From NCBI GenBank assembly GCA_009767595.1, contig VSDK01017592.1, positions 246,464 through 310,463 on the forward strand: a DNA stretch of 64,000 nucleotides. Reading direction: 5' to 3'. Each line of letters opens with the position of its first letter. The stretch's first letter is position 1. Positions 10,968 to 19,700 of the stretch are shown here, piece after piece. A model generated the notes under the pieces. The model was not told where the DNA came from, did no database searches, and worked only from the letters and a program-made list of their open reading frames with translations. The DNA comes from Symbiodinium kawagutii. Taxonomy: Eukaryota > Sar > Dinophyceae > Suessiales > Symbiodiniaceae. The position numbers and the translations under genes were made by a program.

Positions 10968-12736
10968 GTTGGTGGTAGTGTTGGTGCTGGTGCTGGATGG
11001 TGCTGGTTTAGCTCTTGCCCTTGCTCTTTGCCATCATTAGCATGTATTGGCATTGCCAACGACAACCAGCACGATTGCCATAACAACAATTGCCATGCGC
11101 AAAAATCCGAAGAAAAAATTGCCGCCGCGTCAGGCACATTCGGGCACGCTGCCGCCAAGAATTGACAGCAAGACCCTAATTTCGAAACCAGGCACGAGCA
11201 GGGACACTGTCACTCGATGTGATATTCACAGAACATCACAAAATGTCAAGAACCCAGGAACACAACCACCGCAGATACAGCCCAAAAATGATTTCTGCCA
11301 AAGTGGCAGGTTCAAAAAAAAGTACCTTGTTGTCAACACATGTCATCTCAACACAATGTGCACCAGAACGACGTTGTTTGTCAATGACGCGTCATATATT
11401 CAAAGTTACTGGCGGCATCGAAAATCCCGCATGTCCAATTGTCCAGGTGCAGCGTTAAATCATACCCAGGTTTGGATGAAAAATACGCGGAAAAATTAAT
11501 TTGTAGTCGTGAATTCGTTTCTTACAAAATATTGTTTGCTTAAACAATGTACATGAACAAAGTGAGTAAGATTTTTTATTTCATGCGCATCCATCCGCGG
11601 TAAAAATTGGTGGTGTCAGGGCGCAGGCAAAAAAAGAAATCGCCACAGGCAGAATGATTTTTCATCACGTTCATGTCTCGACATCAATGCCAAGTGCAGC
11701 GCGTGCTGCACCAGCACGTTTTTTTCTTCCATGATGAACATCAAACAAACCAAACCTAATATTTTGGGCGTCGGGGCCCAAAGTTACATTCGTCCCATGA
11801 TGTTTTTCAATTTTCCGTAGGCATTTTCCATCTCCCGAAACAAGACTGCCCTAGGGGTTCCAAAATTGTCTGGGTCCCCTCCCATGTTGTTCAGTAAATA
11901 CGCAATGTGTTTTTTCATATTCACAAAAATATTAAGTTATACATAGTTATACATGCTGTCAGCCCAGCAGGTTCCTGCAGTGGTTGCCACAGATTTGTCA
12001 TGCCCCACGGGCCCATGAACGAAAACAGTCCGTTTCATGGAGGCCATGCCGATCTTGATCAGCCGTTTGGAGGGCGAAAAGGAAAGTTTCCAATGTTCTT
12101 CGGTCAGCCCGGAACTGAGAGTGCCACCACACGCTATGTGTTCATCATGTGTCCATGCCATGCACCATCGTGGGTTTCGGGACAACCACGGCTACCCTTC
12201 AAACGGCCAATGATTTCCTTGGACATTAGACATCAATTCCCTGTTGCCGGCCTGCTTGGAATCACGGCCCTTTTGGGCACGTTGCTTCATGCCATATGTT
12301 ACGATAGTGTCGCGCGTTTCAAAACGGGCACGGTTTCGCATCAAGAGCTACAAACCATTTTTTTGTGTTTTTGTACATTGATTTTGCCCCGGAATCCGAG
12401 ACGTATCTTTGGAAAAATGACGTGGCTCAGTTCAGTTCACGTCACATTCGGAGTCGGGCTGCACAACACCGAGGCTCAGACTACAGTGGAGTGGGTTATC
12501 TCGTTTGCACCAGCAACACCATGCAGTTGCAGCTGTGCCGAATTGGTGCCTTCAATGTGTGAGAGCTGTGGTGTGGTGAACTTGAAAGAACGCGTCAACC
12601 GCATCCAAGAACCAACAACAGGTTGGAAAACTCAGGGCGTTCAGGAACTGGAATTACCGCATGTCACGGGACGAGCGAAAATTCACCCGTGATACGTGGT
12701 TTGGTTTTAGCAACATTTTTGTATTTGTGGAGTGTA
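9296..12736. other. 3.4 kb without recognisable gene
   Basis: Texture is the same as 3056-7498. An open frame at 11907-12692 has no domain character and I do not call it a gene. A (GTT)n tract lies at 10918-10967. Nothing else is supportable. Confidence 0.4.
10918..10967. repeat. (GTT)n microsatellite
   Basis: About 16 GTT triplets in a row followed by degenerate GTG/GCT triplets to about 11000. The minus strand reads poly-Gln, which explains an apparent small frame there. Confidence 0.9.
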
Positions 12737-12770
12737 GATGTGTGTGTGTGATGTATGTGTGATGTATGTA
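12737..12770. repeat. (TG)n/(ATGT)n simple repeat
   Basis: A short run of TG dinucleotides followed by GATGTATGTGTGATGTATGT. It marks the right edge of the distinct block; CCAT-type matrix resumes just after it. Confidence 0.8.
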
Positions 12771-13228
12771 TTTGCATGCTGTCTTGTTTTTAATTGTAGA
12801 ACCATGATAGATCATGAGGACCTTGTTTCTTTGTCACCGTTCCTTGGAGGATCATCTCACGGAGTGGTTCGCATTACCCATGGGTAGTAATTAGCAGAAG
12901 TTTAACAATGGTTTATACCATTCACAAGTAGCCCACAACCATGGCTACCACCCATGCACTGAATGGGATGATGATCCAATGGATGATCATCCAAGCGACC
13001 CCCTTTTCACCAGCTGCATCCCGGTACTCAACCTTCCCGTTATGATTCGCAATGGTTAGTGGCTAACGGTCAACCATAGCCAAGTTGATAACGGATCATT
13101 CCTGGTCATGAACATAAACATAGCCTCTTTAAACCATTATGGCCCTGGTTCACCATGACCCATGGTTCATAGCTCATGGCTAACCATCGTCTGTTGGTAC
13201 ATGTTGTAAACATTGGCTCGTCAAAATC

Positions 13229-13398
13229 ATGTGGCCACGGGTCAAAACCCTTAGTCCCCCTGGTTCCCATCGTTTACCATTGTTTTCCCAATTATCGTTG
13301 CTTAATATTGATGATTAATATTGACACATGTTTCACCCACTATTACTGGTTATTATCCCCCATGATTGGTTGGTTAACTGCTTGACCCATAGCCATGT
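13229..13398. repeat. short inverted-repeat element, family C copy 2
   Basis: A 170-bp element starting ATGTGGCCACGGGTCAA and ending TTGACCCATAGCCATGT. It is longer than copy 1 because the centre carries extra AT-rich sequence, but the right quarter (TTGGTTGGTTAACTGCTTGA) is nearly identical to copy 1. Confidence 0.65.
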
Positions 13399-14490
13399 CT
13401 TCAAAAAGGCCATGTTTCAGCTGTAGTGCTTAGGAACTTGCCTTGGGCCCCATCCCCCCAACGCTTCCCTAGGCAAGCTGCCACCTCCTCGTGCGTATGC
13501 AGCGGCACCGCCTGTCAGAACACTGGCTGTGCTGTCACCTCGGGCCCGGTGACACAGGGCCCTGTAGCATGAGTCACTTGTGGACATAGACGCCAGATGA
13601 TCAACTACGGTCAGAATTGATGGCTTTATTGGTGGAATTGATGGTTTTTTTGGTCGATTGTTTGGTTGGCATTTGTAAACCATAGTTATTGAACCATACT
13701 CAGAATGGACATGTCATTCTTCATGTTAGCAATACGACTGCCTGCTTTAGCAACGAAGAACTAGAGGTGGCAATGATCATGTTGGATCGTTGCGAACGGT
13801 TACACTGAGGAACAACCGCTGCTCACCAATGGTTTTGTCCGCAATCATGGTGTACCCTTCAGTTTCTGAAGGTTTCCCAAAACCTATGGCAGAGTTCGCG
13901 TCAGGAACCAGTGGGGTCATTCATATGCTTCAAACCACATGTGAACTCTGACCTGGAACGACGATAAAGTTGAAAGCCATATTGCGCAAGAACATATTGT
14001 GTCCATTGATTCATTGGCATGGCCTTGCCTCACGTGAGTCGACAGAATCGGGTTGTTAGCAAAAAATTTCTTACATTTGAATAAGATCGAGGTCTATTTT
14101 ATGATCCACTTCGATGATCTTTTGGTGTCCTGCGTGGGTTACATGGCCCTGTTTCACTTGTTTGAAAATTTTTTGGTGCACTGCGAGATCCGCCGATAAA
14201 CATGAGCATGGTTTCTTACCAGTACCGCATTCTAAGATTACCATTAATTACTGTGGTGGGCCCAAGCACCCACATCAACCAACCACCAAAATGTTCACGG
14301 TTCTATATGATAAATCCAAGGTCTAAGGGTTGGGGCTCCGTCTTGCAAAGGTAGGTCACTAGCATTGCACCTGAGGCGCTTTGGTGGAGAAGAACGGCAA
14401 AGTGGGCGTCAGGGGCCCTGGTTTTTAGGGGAGAGCTCAGCTGTGTTCTTGAGTTTTTTCTTGGATGGTGGGATGTGTTTTGTGTGGGTT
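13399..14490. other. no gene recognised; one GC-rich island
   Basis: 13430-13570 is clearly more GC-rich than its surroundings and open in more than one frame, so it could be a small exon or an old insertion. The rest shows nothing I can name. Confidence 0.25.
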
Positions 14491-14579
14491 TTGTTGTTGT
14501 TGTTGTTGCTGCTGCTGCTGCTGCTGTTGCTGTTGTTGTTGTTGCTGCTGTTGTTGTTACTGTTGCTGCTTTTGTTGCA
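14491..14579. repeat. (TTG/CTG)n microsatellite
   Basis: About 30 triplets alternating between TTG and CTG. Open frames through it read poly-Leu or poly-Cys on this strand and poly-Ala or poly-Thr on the other, and are not genes. Confidence 0.9.
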
Positions 14580-15880
14580 AGTTTGTCAGCACGTGTGCTG
14601 GCCATACAGCCTTGACTATGGTCAGGCATCAGGAATGGTCCGACATTGGTTAAAAAAATACGAATAGCCAGTGTTCCCACGGCTGGGGCCAACAAATTAC
14701 TTTCACAGCGTGCTGCGGTTTGAGGGAGGCATGCCAGAGATACGGATTCAACAACATGGTACCAGCATTGATTGGCTAGCTTCTTGTTTGATGATGATGA
14801 TCATGATGACGATGATGACGATGATGTTCAAGGGCTTCAACCGCATCAGTTACTTGGCATCCACCCAGAAACACATCCAGGACTTGGGCCTTGCTCAGAT
14901 TGCAAACCGGGTGTCCAGGAACGGTTCAAGAGCAAGTCGTGCATGAAGAATCGATGGGGCTTGGAACCTAGGCCCCAATGATGTCCAGGAAGATCATAGC
15001 ATGCCACCTTGGGAACCCTGGGAGGTCATGGGGGCACCTGATGGGAAGTGTGGGGAGAGAGATCCCTGGGCCAGGTGACTTATCCACCAGTACCCATGCA
15101 AAGTGGTCGCAGCACGGATTTCGACTGCGAGGACCGGGCGCTCACCGGGCAGCAGTGCAGCAACAACGTTAGCGTGGCCACACGTCAGGGTTCGATGCTG
15201 ATGACGTGAATGTGTGCGGGTTGCAACCCACATCGTCATGGTCCATCTAAGGCTAAGGTTGTTTTCAATATTTTTCAATCCATCAGACCTAGAATTCATA
15301 TGAATTCATCCAGGCAGTCGAAGAGAATCAGAAAATGTGATTGAAATCCTGTTGATCAGCTGGTTTTCATCCGCAGTCTACTAGTAATTTTCTTCTGGAT
15401 CCTCCTGGCATTTTGTAAGACCCACCACCTATATCAAACTTGCGCCTTGATTGACATGCAAGCACGGAATAAATCCCCCGAATTGGAATCACAACATTTT
15501 TGCTACTGGCGGCATATTATTTAGCCTTTGGTTGAGCCGACTCAGCAATGGAAAAGACTCAATACATTGTCAGCACTAGACTTTTAGATATGTAAAAAAC
15601 CCACATTGTCACCACTAGAGTTAGATCATCTTCAAATTGATGGATTCGCCCGTGCCAAGTGGATCATAGAAGACCATGCTGACTGGCTATGATGGCAGGC
15701 TCCCCGAGGTGGGATTAACCAATACACTAGTGATGGCAATTGCTTCAGCGGAACTATTCAGCATCAAACGTCATGAGACCCACAAACACATTCCAGTTAA
15801 GCATGTTTGGCAACCATCAAACGCATAGAACATATAGAACCTTCCTCCACTAGCCAGCTTCTTGACCCATGCCCAGCATG
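14580..15880. other. no gene recognised
   Basis: Contains a short (GAT)n run at 14790-14825 and a GC-richer stretch at about 14990-15240 that is open in several frames without domain character. Nothing else is supportable. Confidence 0.3.
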
Positions 15881-16654
15881 TAATCGGCAGACATGATCAA
15901 TCTTCAATCAACCATCAGCGACATTCAGCAACTGATGTCAAACAAACTAATTAACCAGCTCGGGACCATTTTCAACCATCACTGATCAGCGTCTTAGCCA
16001 TTATTGCAGTAATCAGTTTCTTAGCCAAGAATCATGACCATCACTCACTAATCAGTTTGTTTTTGCTGACCGGTATTGGCCACCATTAAATGATAATGAA
16101 TAAGGTAACGCATCATGGACCACAATCAACTGTGTCCAGCATTAATCAAACGTCATTCGCAGGCTGCAACTAAGCATCGTTCACCATCGTTGGCCAGCAA
16201 CCGCCATCAACCATAGATTCTAACCATCATTGACCACCATGCATCAGCTTAACCATCATTATCCAACTAAAACCGACCATCATTCATCAGCTTAAGCATC
16301 AATGACCAACTATGACCAACCATCATTGACAAGCTTAAGCATCCTTCATCAGCGATCCTTAACCATCAAATTCACCATCATTCACCGGCTATCATTCCCA
16401 GGGCTACAAGCTGGGGCCCCCAATCGTTAGCTAACTTGGCTTATGACTAGTGTAACCACCAGGCTAATTCAATATAGGCAATATAGGATATATTTTTGTG
16501 ATTATATGTGGCTAGCTCGTTGAATTGCTTATCCAGCTTTTAGATTTTTAACCATCAGTAGATCGATTTGAAAAGATGATTCAACACCATTCACCACCAT
16601 TAGCTTAAGCATTCTTCAGGAGGAGCAGCACTATTAACCATCATTTACCCTCAT
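15880..16654. repeat. CCATCA quasi-repeat matrix, target of the LINE
   Basis: Degenerate 10- to 14-bp phrases such as AACCATCATTCACCA and AGCTTAAGCATC recur many times on the plus strand. The same texture resumes immediately after the LINE (27714 onward), so the LINE landed inside one such field. Confidence 0.7.
16640..16654. repeat. left target-site duplication of the LINE
   Basis: ATCATTTACCCTCAT, identical over 15 bases to 27714-27728. Joining the two flanks through one copy gives an uninterrupted CCATCA-type matrix, as expected for an empty site. Confidence 0.85.
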
Positions 16655-16720
16655 AGCCATCAACGGCTCAAACTTCCTGGTAGTTATGGCTGTGACTCAC
16701 CAGTGAGGACTAGTTGGGCC
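16655..16720 (+). promoter_or_regulatory. LINE 5' leader with spliced-leader-like start
   Basis: The first bases after the target duplication, with the T of the duplication, read TAGCCAT-CAAC-GGCTCAAA. The spliced leader reads TAGCCAT-TTT-GGCTCAAG. Both have the AGCC...GGCT inverted pair. Only 66 bases separate the insertion edge from the ORF1 ATG, short for an internal-promoter leader. This may be a decayed spliced leader copied from a trans-spliced LINE RNA, or chance similarity within CCAT-rich DNA. Confidence 0.4.
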
Positions 16721-19700
16721 ATGGAAAACGTTCAACATGGACAACGACATGACTTGCTGCAGTTGGTAAAGAAGTTTCGACTACAACCATGCTACTGCAG
16801 TTGTCACCATGATGCTTCCTACTTGATTCGAGTGGGAGAACAGGTTGCTTGCACTTCGGCAGCTATCACAGTGAAGGCTACCATTGAAACGGAACTTTTG
16901 ACTCATCGACCTGATACTTTTTTGGGCTATAGATTGACCTGTAGCTGCAATGACAAGTGTCAGACTACCAATGTCACGGTTGCTTTCTCGCTTGAGCAGT
17001 GGGAATCTACATTGAGTGGTTGGGATGGACTGGCTATCCTTGTGGGTGTGAAGTGCTCTCAGGGTCACCTGGCTGCTGACCACGATGATGCTGCTGTGCT
17101 TCGATGGTGTCCACTCGGACATGACAATGAGGATGAACCAATTCGCATGGGGGACATGTTTTGTGGGGGACTAGGTGGTTGGTCACATGCTGCCAAAGCC
17201 CTTGCATCCGAGCAGAGAGACATCCTGACATGTTGGGCAGTCGACATGGATCCACTGACTGCACAGACATTTCGCAAATCGCATGACATGACACATGTTT
17301 CTGTGGATGCCAATGATTGTTGGAGCAAGATTAGTTCGGATGATCGAACTTGTCAATCATCCACTATGGTTTTCAAGACCAATATCAAGCAGTTGTGGTG
17401 GGTCACCTTTGCCGCCCTCAAGAGGGCACAGATCATTTGTGCCTCACCTCCATGCCCGCCGTGGAGTTTGACGAATGAAGCTGGGGGGCTCAGTCTCCAG
17501 CCAGGCATGTGCTTGGTTCACGCCATTCTGATTTTGAGCATCCTCAGACCCAGAATCTGGCTGATCGAAAATGTTTCAAATTTGCTTTCTCATGCCCATT
17601 GGAGCGTCATCAATTCAATCATTGAATGGTCGGGGTATGTGATCAAGTGGAAAACCAGCTTGAACCTTGCCGAACAGGCGCCCCAGAATAGAGATCGTGC
17701 ACTCATCCTGGCAGTTGATAGAACTGACATGAGTAGGTTTGAGCATTCTCCGCTCCCATGGCCTGCCATTGACAAACCCACACTGCACTCTTATGGGGTG
17801 TTGAGAGAGCTGGAGGATTACTGGATTGTGCAAACTGCCATGTCACCGGATATCCTTGCCATGTACCTGGATCCACTGTTGCTACCCAAAGCAGGACGTG
17901 ACAAGTCAGCCAAGCGAACCAAAAGGGATGTGGTTGAGTATCGACTACGAGGAGCTCATGACACCTTTGGGTGTATTCTCACCACGTATGGACAACCTCT
18001 TAGTGTCAAGGATGATCATCTTCGCAAAGGAGGACTGTATGGAACACTGTTCACTGAAGCCAACTTGGTTCGGAAACTCAGTGTTCCCGAGCTGCTTGCT
18101 CTGATGGGGGTGTTGGTTGATGTGTGGCTCCCTCAAGAAGAATGCGCTGCTGTAGGCATGATTGGGAACTGCATCTCACCACTGCATGCACTGATCGGGA
18201 TCATCAATGCATTGTGTTTTGTGAGACCGATGTGGATCGAACAAGGCGTCCAATCTCTGTTCTCACAGATTGCTGGGAAACACATAAGATCCGACCAGAT
18301 GATTTGTACTGCTGTGGATGGAGGCTTCTGGTTTACTAGGATGGACTCTTTCGGTGATGACGTTCCTAGGACTCTCCCCGCTCGTGCAATTCATTCGCTC
18401 AAGATCACCTCACCTATCCAAGTTTTTGACCTCCTGGTTGAAGCTGGGATCAATGTGAAGAATTTGTTGCAGTGCATTGCAGGCAAATCATCACCACCGC
18501 AGTTCTCAATTCCTATCAAAGGGACCAAGGACCTCAGATTTTTGGCTCCGGACAATCTTGTCATGCCTGGTTCACCTTTGACTGTGAATGCACAGACACC
18601 ATGCTTCCTTTGGCCCAGTGAACACAATGCTGTTTGGTCGGATTGGCCATTTGTCTTGGTTTTGACTCCCCTGGCGTCGTTCATACTCCAGAGGGATGAA
18701 GGACTCCGACCTGCCGACATTGACATGTTGATCAACTCATGCGATGATGGGACATTCACTCATGGACGTTGTGTTGACATGTTTATGCGTCCGTGTGCAT
18801 TGGACGTGGAGTGCCCGAACATTGTCATGTACATTGCGGAACAAGACACCCCTGATACTTTGCTGCCCAAATCGGTAAAGTTCACACAACATGGCCTTGC
18901 CCTCAAGGCAGTGATTCATGTGGACATACTTGCTGACTTCATTGGACACATGAAGGCTACTAGGCTGCTGGATGTTTGTCATGCTCTCGGATGGAATCTT
19001 GTTGAAACCATTTCATTGGAAACCACGATGCTCCCTCAGCAATGGCATGAAGTCCATTTGATCAAGATCGAAGGGAGACTCGCTGTCCAAGCAGACCACT
19101 TGGTGTCGATCCTCAAGGTCATCCTCTTTACCAGACACATGAATCTGATTCCTTTGCCCAAGGCACGCCCGGTGCGACTGTGCATCCGTATCTTTGACAC
19201 ATGGGCATGGAAAGGATGGATCGAGAATGATATGTTGATCTCTCGCCTTGATGCTGCATGGGGTGAAGCTTGTCGATTTTTCGACCATGAACCTGATTGT
19301 CGGTGGATATGTTTGGGAAAACGACTGTGCCCTGAATTCCGGTTTTGTGACTATTGTCCTGATGACCAAATTGGGGGTGAATCTTTTGAGTTCAAAGTGC
19401 ACCTTGTCATGCCATTGAAAGGTGGAGGACCTTCCTCTGATTTGCCTCAAGGTGTTCGTGAGGTGGTGATCTCCGAAGATGATGCCGATGACAGCCCTGA
19501 GGCTCCTGCACCTGTTATCCCAGCCTATCCTGGGGACTTGGCTCGGCCTGATGTCAGGGATGACGTGGAGCAGGTTGTGGCGACTTACCTTGAAAGGTTG
19601 GTGCAGTACCCAAGTCATGACCGTTTTTTGACCAACGGAACCTATGAGGGCCTGGTGATACTTGAGGAGCAGAACCAAATGGTCATGCATGGTTCTATTC

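Larger units (their letters stand above)
2160..12725. other. block of distinct texture without MITE-like elements
   Basis: This roughly 10.5-kb block lacks the CCATCA quasi-repeats and the three short inverted-repeat families that fill both flanks. It looks richer in CpG and in runs such as TTGCCATTTT and AACAAAAC. It contains long chance-looking open frames (for example 4173-5135 and 5309-6088) with no recognisable domain, several simple repeats, and the spliced-leader retro-insertion. A short shared phrase near 4064 and 7335 (CCCATCCATCAGCA) suggests ancient internal repetition. It could be an old mobile element, a large intron or intergenic DNA from another source; I cannot decide. Confidence 0.35.

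Noticed and set aside
11907-12692. 261-codon open frame on the plus strand
   Set aside because: No domain character; opened by TTG, not ATG; same texture as the non-coding block.
14365-14667. Leu-rich membrane-like frame
   Set aside because: Produced by the TTG/CTG repeat.
16703-16720. ORF1 start at 16703 and ORF2 start at 22216
   Set aside because: These positions are GTG and TTG. In a eukaryote the first ATGs (16721 with GCCATGG; 22270 or 22345) are more likely.
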